Below are positions 11,332-23,206 of a DNA stretch of 64,000 nucleotides, piece by piece; the stretch's first letter is position 1; the number at the start of each line of letters is the position of its first letter. Under the pieces are notes generated by a model. It was given only the letters and a program-made list of their open reading frames with translations. It had not been told where the DNA came from and searched no databases. A program made the position numbers and the translations under genes. This DNA is from Nageia nagi (Eukaryota > Pinophyta): contig JBITNC010000001.1 of assembly GCA_050084985.1 (NCBI GenBank), positions 207,018,001 to 207,082,000 of the forward strand, given 5' to 3'.

Positions 11332-12513
11332 TGTAGGTTGAAATTTATACTATATGTATAATAACATGCATAAACAATTCAAATTCACACATAAACCTTA
11401 AATTACATAACTATGCATTTCTTAAAGAGCATTAGGTAGAAAACTTGATAAAGGTATGGTCAAATTCATGAATAATGAGATAAAAGTTTGTAAGAATATA
11501 AATAAACCATAAGTGCATCTAACATGGGTAGGAGAACCTCTAAATTAGGCCCTTTGAGGCACCTAAGTGAGCATGGAGTTAAAATCCTCACTTCAAATAG
11601 TATGTGAGCTACCTAGTCCCCAAATCATTGAGAACAAATGAAATAGATATGCTTATTTGTGCAAATTCTTGTGTCTATATGATATTTGAACAATTTATAT
11701 GATGGATTTGAACTATTAAAATGATCTTTATAATATTTATATGGTCAAAAATGAGATCTAATGCATGAAACTCTTAAAAATATTAAATTCTTTAAAATGA
11801 AGAGATCTTTAAAGATCCTTATATAAATTTTATCCAAGCATATCCATGAGATCTAATGGATGTTCACAATATGTGTTTATGCTATTAAGAGTTCAAACTA
11901 TGATTGCAATTGTGAAAATACAAACTAAGATAATTTTATCCTAACAAAATACTATGTGCAAATAATTTTAATAGAGGATACAAAGGTAGATCTTCCCAAG
12001 TTCTTCCATGGTTTTGCTATCTTCAAATCCCTACAAAAAATTTGAATACACCAAATATATACAATAATAACTCAATAAAACCATAAAATAATCATAAAAA
12101 TGTTACCCCATGTGTATGGAACCAAGCTTTAAGAGATTTGAGGGATAATTATGGAGTAAACCCTTGATCCTTCAAACCCTTATCTCAAAATCCTAGCAAT
12201 GTAATCTTGGAGCAATATGTGAGAGAAAATTATAAGTGTGTAAGTGATCAAATGAATTAGGAGAATAATAATCCAAGAGTGGAAATTATTTTTTGAATTT
12301 GAGTTATATACCTCTTTTAACAATTTAAGTTAAAGTGGCTAGATACCCACTTTTGCTCCTATTTTGGGTTTAAGTCACTTTTTCTCTATTTTGGATATTT
12401 TGAATAGTTGATTTAGTATAATAAGATATTAATTATAAATAAAATAATTAATAAAGGAATATCAATGCAATAAAACATATATACTCAAAAAATATTATTC
12501 TTCAATGTCTACA
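11332..12513 (-). repeat. LTR-like end of element D (putative 3' LTR)
   Basis: Read on the minus strand, a purine-rich tract (AGGGGGAAAA) is immediately followed by TGTAGACATTGAAG at 12513, the standard junction between polypurine tract and 3' LTR. The other end is placed at TG (11332), where the protease of B stops. No second copy was found in the window, so this is a single-sided call. The sequence has no coding similarity. Confidence 0.45.
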
Positions 12514-12525
12514 TTTTCCCCCTAT
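12514..12525 (-). promoter_or_regulatory. Polypurine tract of element D
   Basis: On the plus strand TTTTCCCCCTAT directly follows the LTR edge. Its complement is the purine-rich primer that starts plus-strand DNA synthesis in LTR elements. Similar tracts sit at the edges of Z and E. Confidence 0.55.
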
Positions 12526-12595
12526 TGGACTAGGTCTTTTACATAAAAGACTTAGTTTAACAAGTGTAAATAACTATATTTTAGTTGAGAAAATA

Positions 12596-12945
12596 TTTTG
12601 AACATTTGCAATTTGAACATTTGAACTTTGAATGTTTGAATAAAATTTGAAATAATTTGAAAATTCTAAAACTTTGAACATTTACAATTTGAAATATTTG
12701 AACAAAATTGAACATTGAACTTTGAACATTCGAAATAATTTGAACCATTGAATATGTAAAAAAAATATGTTCATGGTAGAAAAAGGATAAAATTTGGAAT
12801 AAATATGAATAGAAATTTTAATATAGTATTTATCAATTTGAATCCTAAATAATGTGTTCTTGGATTTGGAACTTTGAAAAATTTGGATTATGAACAATTT
12901 GTATTTGAACAATTAGAAATTTAAACAATTTGAGTTTGAATAATT
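12596..12945. repeat. Degenerate TTTGAACAT minisatellite
   Basis: The words TTTGAACATT, TTTGAAATAATTTGAA and TTGAACAATT recur many times at irregular spacing of about 10-20 bases over 350 bases. The minus-strand ORF over part of it (Phe, Lys and Ile rich) is a composition effect and not a gene. Confidence 0.75.
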
Positions 12946-13925
12946 TAATTTTTTAGACTTATCCAATATTCAAATGAGACTTTGTTAGACAAGAATGTAG
13001 TTATAGATGTAAGCATGTATACTTATCCAATGTTGAGGAACAAGTGTAAATTATATTCCAATTATGAATCAATGTAGGATAAGACTCAATTTATGGTAGT
13101 ATGAAATAAATAATATGCTCTAGTTGAAGATTGATGTGTTCAAGTGTGGAAAGAGCAACCTTTCTTCTCAATGTGTTGTATGATATGGGTATGAAAACCC
13201 AGTGTGGAAGGATGTATAGATCCACACATTTTGTGATATTTTGAAAGAAGTGAAATTTTGTGATGATTTTGAGCCAACATATATGATTTTCCATGTATCC
13301 ATAAGTTATAAGATTTATGTATTGATTTATGTAAGATATATGTGTAAATGAATTCCCCCTTAAATGATGGTTTGATGAATGAAAAAAGTGAAGTATAGAA
13401 AAGCTTTGGTTGACTTAAAAGGTAATCTATTTTGAACTTTTGAATTTGATCTATGTTGAAGATATTTTAATTTTGATCAATGTTTGTATGATAATGTTCA
13501 ATGATATTTTGCTAAACAAGAATGGTTTATGAATATAGATATGCAATGTATCAAAATATTGGAAGACATGTGTGAAATCTTCTCAAAGATAAGATCAATA
13601 TTGGATATTTCAAATTATTGTTTCATGTGAAGTTCTTGACTTATAACATGTTATAGATCAAGAATGTGGTCATGATAATGATGATTTCTTCCCAATTTAT
13701 GTAAAGCAAAGGAAGATAGCAAATTTTTTCCATGTTTAATGGATGACCAAGATGACACTACTAAGGATAATCTTACCCCATGTTGAATGGATAATAAGGG
13801 ATTATGCTCAAGATACTTATGAAATATAGTGAATTATTTACCATATGTTTAATTAATTGATAAGAAATGATCCCCTTAACCCATGTTGAATGGATCATAA
13901 GGAGGATAAAGCTCATGGTATGACC
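12946..13925. other. Interior of element D, no gene seen
   Basis: AT-rich sequence, probably the 3' untranslated part of D. The phrase CCCATGTTGAATGGAT occurs near 13775 and 13880. A related CCCTATGTTGAATGG occurs near 19292, on the far side of element C, which supports that C split a single D sequence. Confidence 0.5.
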
Positions 13926-14488
13926 TAATCTGAATTAGTCAGCAAGGACATTTGAAGAGATAATGGCTTTTTGGGAGATTGAATGATTTAGGTTCCTTAG
14001 CTAAAATTTTAGAGTATTTTGGATGCTTATTTAATGGAATATATAATTATTGATTCTCAATGAGAGAGTATTGTAGAGTTTTTGGGATTTTAGAATTGTA
14101 ATAAGTTGAAAGAAGACCAAGAGTCATTCCAAAATTGTTGTAGTTTAGAGATTGTATTTTCTTCTTATTGTAGGAGATTGTAGTAATTATAGGAGATTAT
14201 ATTACCATTGTGTGGATGATATTTCTCTATACATTTAATATTATAATGTCCATAGATAATGAGAAGAGAAGGCTCAAATTCTATGTTGGATTAGTTCACA
14301 TTGGGTGAACTAAGCTAAATCATTATGTTGATCTTGTTATATGTTTGAGATTGCTAGTTTATGATTTACATTGTGCAATTTTTAAATTTATATGCAATTT
14401 GTAGGATCTCATAATGGTGAATGTATTTTCATTTGAATCTATAAGTGAGGATCTAAGTATGTTATAAGCATCCGATGATTATGGATCA
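13926..14488 (+). repeat. 5' LTR of element C (shortened)
   Basis: Aligns with 18537-19263, for example over TTGATTCTCAATGAGAGAG, GAAGACCAAGA and GTGCAATTTTTAA. The start TAATCTGAATTAG matches TGATCCAAATTGG of the 3' copy with transitions only, so the canonical TG has become TA. About 160 bases present in the 3' copy near 18550-18705 are missing here. The end GGATCA precedes the primer site. Confidence 0.8.
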
Positions 14489-14490
14489 TG

Positions 14491-14502
14491 TGGTATCAAA
14501 GC
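14491..14502 (+). promoter_or_regulatory. Primer binding site of element C
   Basis: TGGTATCAAAGC lies two bases after the LTR. It differs by one transition from TGGTATCAGAGC, the site complementary to the 3' end of plant initiator-Met tRNA. Confidence 0.75.
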
Positions 14503-14829
14503 TTATGTACGCCAAATTTAGAGATGAAATTTTGGGTATTTTAGGTTGCTAATGATGTCTTTTTTATGTTTAGGAGATTTCAAAGACTAGAGTTGATTCT
14601 AAAGGATCTTGAGATTGGTCAAAAGGGTAGAGTGACTAAAGTGAATAATGCAAAGAAGGAATAATCTATTATTTGTACCATGATAGATGTTGAGTTTGAA
14701 AGGAGATTTTTAGTAATGGAGAATCATATGGCTTATTTGGCTAAGTTGTTGGCTACTAAAGTAAATACAAATGTCAATCAAATATATCATGATGTAGTTG
14801 GGAGACCTGATTCATCATCTTCATAAAAT

Positions 14830-15700
14830 CAAGTTCCATTCAAGGTGGAGGCCAAAGTGGACATTCTTAATTTTGGAGGAGAGGTTGATGCAAAAAAGGT
14901 GAACAATTAGTTGAAATAATTGAAGGTTTATTTCAAAATTCATGGTGTTGTAAATTATGTTGATAAAATATCTTTTGCTAGATTCAATATGAGTGGATAT
15001 ACTTTATTTTGGTGGGAAATCCATGTAAAAACTCTTAAACATGAACACTTATTAGAAATATCTTCATGGAATGAATTTAAGGAGTTGTTAAGAGATCAAT
15101 TCTATCCATTAAGACATCATAATAAATAATTAATGAAATGGCAATTCTTTAAATAATAAAGAGGGAAAAATATTCAAGAATACACTAGAATTTAGGAAAT
15201 AAGCTACTTTGCTTGGTGTTTCACTAGAAGCTCCTCAAAATTTAATGAAGTACATTAGAGGTTTACATAGTCATTTACAAAAGACTATCATGTTATTTAA
15301 TCCTATTAATCTTGATCAAGTGTGTGTGTAAGCACAATACTTAGAGGAGCATGGTAAAGTAAGGATATAATATAATGAATCCAATAAGGCTTATAATTCA
15401 AGGGGAGGAAAAGAGAAAGGTAAATCTCAAGATAAAGGTAAAGTTAAGAAAGAAACTAAGACCACTAATACTTCAAAGAAAGAAGGTGATGGTATTCATT
15501 ATAGTCATTCTAATAAAGATGGTCATGTTGATGATAAATGTTGGAAATTACATCCAAAATTATGTCCATATAAGTTTAAGAATAAGAAGAAAACTAATGT
15601 TATGGTTTTTAGATGTGATGATATTGAGGTAAGTTTAGATGTTGATGAGAGAGTAAATTATTCAAACATTCAAAAGGTTGAAGCACCTCAAGACATTGAA
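14830..15700 (+). pseudogene. Gag of element C with a damaged zinc knuckle
   Basis: The stretch 14860-15129 reads LNFGGEVDAKKVNN, a stop, then FARFNMSGYTLFWWEIHVKT and WNEFKELLRDQFYPLRHH, matching the capsid blocks W......F...L...F.P..Y. The frame continues past a TAA at 15127-15129 (LMKWQFF, then QEYTR), so the stop is a point change. Further on HYSHSNKDGHVDDKCWKLHP (about 15499-15552) is a CCHC knuckle in which the first two Cys are now Tyr and Ser, leaving GH and the last C. The protein would have packaged element RNA. Several stops are TAA or TAG at Gln-like positions. Confidence 0.75.
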
Positions 15701-15709
15701 GAATAAAGG

Positions 15710-16060
15710 ATTCAATTATTCCACCTCAAAATCCAAATTAAGAAAACCAAAGTAGATTGCATTATTGATCCAAGTTCTCAAGAAAATTTGATTTAAGAGA
15801 CTATGGTGAGTAATTTGGGATTGAAAACTTTTAACCATACAAGTCCATATCCTTTGGGTTGGGTGAATTGTAATGCTAGTTTGCAATTCACTAAGCAATG
15901 TAAGTTGAATTTGCTATTTATGCAAAGTACATTGATGAAGTTATGGTTGATATTGTTCCTTTAGACATTTATGGTGTTATTATTGGTAACCTTTATATGT
16001 GTGATAGAGATGGTATTTATTATAGAAGATTGAACACATTATGATTAGTAAACTATGGAA
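15710..16060 (+). pseudogene. Protease of element C
   Basis: The plus-strand frame reads TKVDCIIDPSSQENLI, a stop, ETMVSNLGL, then SPYPLGWVNCNASLQFTKQC and KLNLLF. This is a gypsy retropepsin subtype with the known motif LIDPGSQ.NLIS..LV..LGL and HP.PYPLGW. The residue after DP is Ser where Gly is usual. The frame shifts after about 15930, and the terminal block (DIYGVIIGNLYMCD-like) can be read in another frame. It lies between gag and RT. Confidence 0.65.
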
Positions 16061-16379
16061 AGTTGTTTCTAGCTAGTGCACATAAAAGAAGAAAAAAGCT
16101 ACCTTTGGTCACTTTGATTAGGTAAAACATCTTATGAATGCTTCTAAAAAGTTTGTTTTGATCATGGTGAAAACAAGAGCCTCAAATAAGGTGAATCTCA
16201 TGCTATCAGCAATGTGCATTATTGATTATAATCCATTAGTAATGTACAAAGAGAGGAATAGATGTAAGATTTAGATCAAGAGTTTACTGACTTGCTTATA
16301 GATCCATAAGGATTACCTCATATGCAAAATATACAACATGATATTTAGTTGTTACCTAATGCTTTATTACCCAAAATAA

Positions 16380-16975
16380 CCTTATATTAGCATTCAATTT
16401 TGGAGAAAGGAGAGATAAGGAGTTAGATTTAGGAGTTGGTTGATCAAGGTGTGACTAGACCAATTACATCTCCATGTGGATCACTTGTTATTTTGGTTCT
16501 CAAGAAGGATAAAAAATGGAGAATGTACATCAAATATAGAGCACTAAACAAAATCACCATAAAAAATTGCTATACTTTAACTTAGATAGATGATCTTTTG
16601 GATTAGTTGTGAGGGACAAGATTCTTCACAAAATTGAACTTAAGGAATGGATATCACCAAGTTAGAATCAAAGAGGAGGACATTTAGAAGATTGCTTTCA
16701 AAACAAGACAAGGCCTATTTGAGTGGCTTATTTTGCATTAGTTCAAGTTGTTAAAAAGTGGAAACATTACTTAATGAGGAAAGAAACAATCATTCATACT
16801 GATCATCAACCATTAAAGTATTTACAAACTCAATCAAAATCATAACAAACTAGAAACTATAGATGGATGGGTTATCTATAATAATTTCATCTAGTGATCA
16901 AGTACAAGAAAATAACACAAAATAAAGTTGTTGACATGCTTTATGGGCTACCTATAACTATATATTCCATGGAAT
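16380..16975 (+). pseudogene. Partial RT and RNase H of element C, catalytic core deleted
   Basis: From 16435 the frame reads VTRPITSPCGSLVILVLKKD, WRMYIKYRALNKITIKN, IDDLLD, FFTKLNLRNGYHQVRIKEED and IAFKTRQGLFEWL. These are the first four RT blocks. Immediately afterwards (about 16735-16770) it jumps to KWKHYLMRKETIIHTDHQPL and HLVIKYKK, the end of RNase H. The palm part holding the YxDD motif and the beginning of RNase H are absent, so a deletion removed several hundred bases. Stops at IDDLLD*L*G and elsewhere complete the inactivation. Confidence 0.8.
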
Positions 16976-17199
16976 TAGTGATTTGCAATACTATTTATGG
17001 GCTATCAACGATGTGTAAATAGAGTCTAGTGAGTTCCCTTTCAGTGCTAAAATTTCTTCCTTTTCTATCTAAGTCAATTTTTGAGTCATATGTGTAGGAT
17101 ACTAACTTTGGAGAGGTGTATGAGTATTTATCTTCATCTAGGTATAAGTATGAGGGTTTGGATGAATTTCATTTACAAATGGACTTCTTTATTATTTTA

Positions 17200-18480
17200 A
17201 TGCATTATGTATACCTGTAAGTGAAATAATTAGATTGATTAGAGAAGCACATACTTCAAATATTGCAAGACATTTTAGGGTTAGAAAGACATTTTATAGT
17301 TAGCAAAGGTATTTATATTGGCCAAATATGTAGGATCAAGTTACCAAGTACATAAGGGGTTATTCTTTGTATTGCACTAGCAAGCCAAGTAATAGGAAAT
17401 AGGATTTGTATCAACCACTTCTAGCACCTTCACATCCATGGGAGTGTATCTCAATGGATTTTGTGGGAGGATTACCTATGAATAAGAAGGGTCATGAATA
17501 TTTATTGATTTTTATGGATATATTTAGCAATATGCATGTTTTGATTCCATGTAAAAATACTATAATAGGATAAGATGCTACAAATTTATTCTTTTCTCAT
17601 ATTTGGGTTCATTTTGGACTACCTAATTTCATTATTTTAGATAGAGATAGTATATTTTTAGGCAAGTTTTGGACATGTTTGTTGGAAAACATGGATATAA
17701 GGTTTAAGAGGAGTACTACCTTTCATCCTCAAATGCATAGAAATACTAAGATGGTGAATAGGAAAGTAGTTCAACTCTTAAGGGGTTATTATGATAAGCA
17801 TCCTAGGTATTGGGATGAACATCTTGAATATATCCAACATGCATACAATAGAGTAATTAATTCTTCCATCCATAAGAGTCCTTTTGAGACTTATTTTGGT
17901 TATTTACCACCTTAACCTTTTGATTGTATGTTTAAATAGAAAAAGGATGAAGAAGATTCACTTGAGAAAGAGGAAAAGAAAGCTGAAAAATTTGTAAAAA
18001 AGATTAGGCAAATTCATTTAGGAGACCAAGCCAAGCCAAGTACAAGATGATACATAAAAAATATAAATTTGACCATAAGTTTCATGTGGGAGACCATGTT
18101 TGGTTGCATATTAGTAAGGAGATGTTGTAAGGATCAGCCAAGAAGTTGAAACTTATAAGGTATGAACCATTTGAGATTATGGAGCAAGTGAGAATGCTTT
18201 TAGATTAGATCTTTTGATATATATGAACATATATTTAGTTGTGAATGTTAAGCATTTGAAATTGTATGAGCCATATATGTTGACTAAAGATGAAGTTTAG
18301 ATCATATTTTTCCATCTCTTGATGACTTGGCTCCTAATATAATGGATGAGCTCAAATAGGATTCCATATTACAAAATAAGGTTCATACTACAAGAAGAGG
18401 TGAGACAAATCTATGGTTGGTTGGATTGAAAGGATATAAGCATAATAAATCTCAGTGAATGGATTAGTCTATATTTGGGG
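17200..18480 (+). pseudogene. Integrase of element C, catalytic Glu replaced by Lys
   Basis: Blocks in order are IIRLIREAHTSNIARHFRV (zinc part), WECISMDFVGGLPMNKKGH with the first Asp near 17455, FIILDRDSIFLGKFW with the second Asp near 17640, and KRSTTFHPQMHRNTKMVNRK. In that last block the usual QTE has become NTK (codon 17748-17750). An open stretch 17679-17915 continues LRGYYDKHPRYWDEHLEYIQ and SPFETYFGYLPP. The C-terminal part (FHVGDHVWLHISKEM, then RYEPFEIME and PSLDDLAPNIMDEL to 18480) is recognisable across frame changes. The family is plant chromovirus-like gypsy. Confidence 0.82.
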
Positions 18481-18536
18481 ATTTATATCCTCGTCTATGC
18501 ATTTGTGGGACCAAAAGCTTCTCCATTGGGGAGGTG

Positions 18537-19263
18537 TGATCCAAATTGGATCATGTGTAAGGTTATCTTTTCAGGAATAATTCTCAATCCATAGGTATAT
18601 GTACTTGAAGATAGATCAAAAATTCAAATCTAGAGTTTTTTGGCATTCAATTTTAGGCCACCAATGGCATTCAAATTTCTAATTTTAGGCTACTAATGGT
18701 GTTCATATTGATTAGTTAGTAGGGGCATTGAAAGAGACAATGGTGTTTTAGAAGATTGAGTAGTTCGAGTTCCTTGGTCGATATTTTAGACTATTTTTTA
18801 GGCTTATTTAATATTCTATCTTATTTTTGATTCTCAATGAGAGAGGATTGTAGAGTTTTGGGATTTTATAATTGTAATAGTTTGAAAGAAGACCAAGATT
18901 CATTCTAAATTATTATAGTTTTGAGATTCTATTTTCTTCTTATTGTAGGATATTGAAGTAATTGTAGGAGATTGTATTACCATTGTGTTTATGGTATTTT
19001 TCTATGCATTTAACATTGTAATATCCATAGATAATAAGAAGAGAAGGCTCAAATTCCATGTTGGATTAGCCCACATTGGGTGAACCAAGGTAAATCATTG
19101 TGTTGATCTTGTTGTGTGTTTGAGATTGCTAGTTTGTGATTTACATTGTGCAATTTTTAACTTTATATGCAATTTGTAGGATCTCATAATGGTGAATGTA
19201 TTTTTGTTTAAATCTATAAGTTAGGATTCAATTATGCTATAAGCATCCAATGATTACATATCA
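18537..19263 (+). repeat. 3' LTR of element C
   Basis: Starts TGATCCAAATTGG after the purine-rich ATTGGGGAGGTG (18525-18536), ends ATATCA at 19263, and is followed by the target duplication TGACC. It is longer than the 5' copy and is probably the less damaged LTR. Confidence 0.85.
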
Positions 19264-19849
19264 TGACCATAACACTAGAATGATACCTTTACCCTATGTT
19301 GAATGGAAAGAAAAGAATTATGCTCAAGGATTATGCTAAAGCTAATGTGGTAGGATAAGGTGCTATTTATATTGATTTGATATAATTAATACCCCACCTC
19401 TTAAATAATGGAATATGGATGAATAAGGTGTAGTTAGCAAAATGTCATTGTTAATTTATAAGTTCTCATTGATCATGTTATATTTATTCAAATATTTTCT
19501 TTAGATAAGATACCAAATTAGCTCTTCATTAACTTTTTAGTTAGTTAATTTGCTTAAATTTTGCTCTCTTTTTATTTTTTTACATTTTTTTATATTTTTT
19601 TTATTATCTTTTTATACCTAAAGGACAACACCATGGTTATACATAATGATCACAAATGATATAATGACTATATAAGGGATACATAATGGATATAGAAAAT
19701 GATTACACAATGGCTATATACATTGAGCTATGTATAATAATATAATACAATGAATATGGTAGGATAATGTATAATGTAAGAGATGAATGACTTTGTCTTA
19801 CCTTGAAGTACCTACTTATGGATAACTTCTAGTACTGACTCCAATGTTC

Positions 19850-20960
19850 CAATATAATAATTCCACACATCAATGCTTAGTGCTTATTTATTTGTTACCA
19901 AAAAGTTTGTGGAGAATTTTTTTCAATATCTTACATCCATTAATACTATGTCCTTTGATAATATGATAGTCATATAATTTTTCTTCTTTATACCAAGGTC
20001 TTTTTGAAGCATATGGGTTGTACTTGATAGTGGGTAATGTTATGAGATTTTCTTAAAGCATTATTTGTAATATTTATATTTGAGATTTTTACAAAGTAAT
20101 AATATTTTATTGTTTTTATTATTATTATTATTGGACTTGATTTTAGTGTATTTATGAACTAGTTGGATTTTGCAATGGAGGTTGTTATGCATCCCTAATT
20201 TGTACTTGGAGATGAGTTTCTTGATATAATTATGCCATAAGATTTTATAATGTATCAACATTTCATTGATATTTTGAACTTTGTGATGTATTTTTATTTC
20301 AATAAATTGATCCACCATATGAATTTGAATTTTAAGCTTGTTTTGTACTTGAAATATCAAAGAAATATTATGGTGTACTTCATTGATTTTGTCCAATATT
20401 TTGAGTACTTTGTTGATTTTAAGCTTTTCAAAATGGATCCATATGTTGTTTATAGGTGTGAATGATATATATTTGAAATTACATCTCTTGGAGATTTATT
20501 TTATCTTCAAAAGTTTGATTATTATTTCTTTGAAATTGCATGCCAAGATCTTGCTTGATTAGACTTTCTAATGTTTGTTCATTTATAGATGTTTAACTCA
20601 AATGTTGAGAAAAAGCCAAAGCTTGAGCAAAAGTTAGATATGACTTACTTGTTACATGTTGGTTAAGTTGAATTTGTTTGTTTTGTATTTGTTTATATAG
20701 AATAGTTTTTTGGTCCAAAATATTATGCATTTATTCCATTACCTTTACTACCTCATTAGGTGTAAGTTATTGGAACTTTTAGAGAGAATTTGTAAAACCA
20801 ATTGATTTATTTTCCATATTAATATTTAGCACCTTTTTTATATTAGTTTCATCCTCCTTTTAATTTGAAGCTCTAGTGTCCACCATTCCCACTAAGGAAT
20901 CCTCATACCATATCAAATTCATAAAAGAATTAGGCTTCATTTTCATATAACTATAATATG
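19850..20960 (-). pseudogene. Gag-like protein of element D
   Basis: The minus-strand frame starts near 20942 (MKPNSFMNLIWYEDSLVGM) and continues DTRASN, TSKSYLTFAQALAFSQHLS and NEQTLESLIKQDLGMQFQR. It then enters a Gln-rich middle part with many stops. It ends with KRPWYKEEKLYDYHIIKGHS and INGCKILKKIFHKLF, a CCHC-type knuckle whose first Cys is Tyr (about 19990-19930). A row of four TAA codons near 20120 lies where a poly-Gln run is likely. The open frame 20396-20061 on the same strand is in another phase and is not the protein. The exact family was not identified. Confidence 0.5.
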
Positions 20961-21339
20961 AAACTTTTACAAACTATGAGTACAATTGAAGCTAAAGTAT
21001 GAAACAAGAATGTAATAGACACAAAATACCAATATTAAAGTATTTTCAAAAATTATTCTTGTTTATTTTTATGTAAGTTTAAATAAATACTTAGGATGAT
21101 GATGTAAAATCTATATGAATATTACAATGATTACATAGTAAGTTTTGATTAGTTTGTCTATTTTTTCCTTTATTCAATTTGACTCTTTATCTTTTTAATT
21201 TTGGTAGCTTTTAATTCAATTGTTATTTTCAATATAACATTTTTTATATTTCCATAGACATAATGATTCTATTCAAGAATTTAGTAAGGTAAAAGATCAA
21301 TCTTCTAGAGATGTAGACCTTTCTACAAGGGTTCTATGG
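20961..21339. other. Junction of D and B, no gene seen
   Basis: AT-rich stretch between the start of the D gag and the 3' LTR of B. A second LTR for D would be expected here, but no sequence matching 11332-12513 was found, so D appears truncated at its 5' end or its LTRs have diverged beyond recognition by eye. Confidence 0.4.
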
Positions 21340-22221
21340 TGCTCTCAATAGGAATTTAATGCAAGTACCTTATCAGATAAAGTTACACATGGTTGAGTAA
21401 CTATTTAAATTGTTGGTTAAGGTTACATTTGTTCAAGTAAGTGTTTGCTTTATTGAATAAAAATTTTCTTGATTGGATAAGCCTTACTTTGATCGGGTAG
21501 AGATATCTAATAGTGGGTAATATCTTACATGGTTGAAAAAGGTGTGTGATGGTCTTGTAAGTCATTTTGTGGTTGGGTAACATCATCCATTATTGATTAA
21601 AGTTCTAAATTATTAGGTAAGTATTATTGTGGCCTTGTAGAGCTACTTATCATATGATAACATTCTATCTACTTAGATAATATTCTTTCCTTTTGTAAAC
21701 TATTGGTTCTTATTGAGAAAAAGTTTGGATCATCAAATAAGTTGGTTATACATAGAATCTATGAAATATCTATTGGGAAAGAATATTATATATTGGATAA
21801 GGATGATTTTTATTAGTTAGAGTATTGGAAAAATATGTATCATATGTTATCTAGAGTACATGTATTCAGCTTAAAAATAAGGTGGTACTTGATAGTAAGA
21901 AATATTTTTATGGTAACTATTTTTGTTATCATCCACCACTCTTAAAGAATCTTTTCATTTGAAGGTATTTTAACTATCATGATTAAGGGAATCAAATTTG
22001 TTGAGTTAATTGAAGCTAGGGTAGACTTTATAAAAGGAAATATAAGGCTTAGGAAAGGATATTTTTTTAGTTAGTAAAGCTAGCTAGGTAATTTTTTGAA
22101 TGCATGTTAGGGTTTTTTTCATTTAGTTTCCCAATTTAGAATTATGTCTTTATTTCACCATGTTTAAAGCTTTTGTTATATGATTTTAATAAAATGTTCT
22201 AGTGAAGTAGGTTATCTTTCA
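21340..22221 (+). repeat. 3' LTR of element B
   Basis: The second copy of 8082-9012. It shares CATCATCCATTATTG, AAGTTCTAAAT, TATGGTAACTATTTTTGTTATCATCC and the final GAAG(T/A)AGGTTATC block. The start was taken at TGCTCTCAATAGG. The sequence to the left is not a convincing purine tract. Confidence 0.75.
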
Positions 22222-23206
22222 TCACCTTGCATCTAGATTTCAAGTAGTATTAGATAGGTTGAAGTATTTTTCTAAAAAGTATCACATTATTTGGGCAATC
22301 TACTACAATGTAATCAAGAAATACATTGGATATTATATTAAGAATTTTATACAATATGATGATGTATGGTTACAATACTAGTTCAAGGATATTTCCTTTG
22401 TTATCCTTTTATGAGATTTTGTCATGTGTTGTTATCTATGCTTTATTTATTATTATAAGTATCAAATAGTGAATTAATGCTTATACATTGTTTAGTACAT
22501 GAATTTAATATTATGAGTTGGTTGAGTGATTAAAAATGGGTCCAACCTTATTCATTTCTTGTTAATATTTTTTAACTCTATGATACCATGGATAAGGCAT
22601 CATTTTGCACTATATATTATGTTAGTAAGAGTTATGGGGTCATTTTATATCTAAGAAATTATCATTTCCTTTTTATTAGAATAAAAAAACTAGTGATTTC
22701 AAATCTTAACATTGCTTATTTCAATGAATATTGAATTTGGGTTACAATCCTAGGATAATTGGTTGATCAATAGGTATAGTTCATTATCATTTGATCTAGA
22801 CTACCTAAAAGAGGGGTTAGGTATAGACAATATCACATACCTATTAATACTTAGGAGGATTAGTACTTGGTAACATTAATTTGAAATACTATTTGAAAGG
22901 AGTGTTAATCTTTGTCATAACAATAATCAAGAGGCATGCTAATGTTGAAGGAAGGATTTAAATAAACAACAAAGGTATCAAGATCATGATAAAATAAAAT
23001 AAGATTATCAATAACCAAAAATGGCAATGAAAATGGCCTAAAATGGATGGATAGAAGAATCTCATGTGAGAGAGTATTGAAAATAAAATTTCTAAGGATA
23101 TGTCCTCTTCAACTTCATCATAAGGAAGTTAAGTGATATAAAGAGTCTCTTGAATAGTTGTTTCCATTTCACATGATATGAATTGAGGTGCATTAATCAA
23201 TAATGT
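22222..23206 (-). pseudogene. Element X, variable region after the G-patch
   Basis: Broken minus-strand reading with a few plausible segments: NPSFNISMPLDYCYDKD near 22930 and VVDCPNNVILFRKILQPI near 22290. It joins in order to the piece at 7618-8081 once B is removed. No named domain could be assigned. Confidence 0.4.

Larger units (their letters stand above)
13926..19263 (+). mobile_element. Chromovirus-like Ty3/gypsy element C, full length
   Basis: Two LTRs (13926-14488 and 18537-19263) flank gag, protease, partial RT, partial RNase H and integrase in gypsy order. A perfect 5-bp target duplication TGACC lies at 13921-13925 and 19264-19268. The primer site after the 5' LTR has the initiator-Met type (TGGTATCAAAGC). 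A polypurine-like stretch precedes the 3' LTR. At 5.3 kb it is short for its kind because an internal deletion removed the second half of RT and the start of RNase H. It sits inside element D. Confidence 0.85.
8082..22221 (+). mobile_element. Ty3/gypsy element B, itself invaded by D and C
   Basis: Long direct repeats at 8082-9012 and 21340-22221 are the two LTRs. Between them on the plus strand lie a gypsy gag (9440-10140) and protease (10930-11290). The polymerase part that should follow the protease is missing, because element D begins near 11332 and occupies the interior up to about 21000. No clean target duplication was found at the outer edges, so the boundaries are approximate. B interrupts the pre-RT coding region of X, whose pieces lie at 7618-8081 and from about 22222. 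Confidence 0.65.

Noticed and set aside
12682-12912. 76-codon minus-strand ORF rich in Phe, Lys and Ile
   Set aside because: It coincides with the degenerate TTTGAACAT repeat. Composition explains it.
15716-15898. 60-codon minus-strand ORF
   Set aside because: Antisense to the protease of element C, which has clear family blocks on the plus strand.
20061-20465. Overlapping ORFs on both strands
   Set aside because: The minus-strand one is in a different phase from the gag-like reading of D, and the plus-strand one is its antisense. Both are produced by low-complexity AT-rich sequence.
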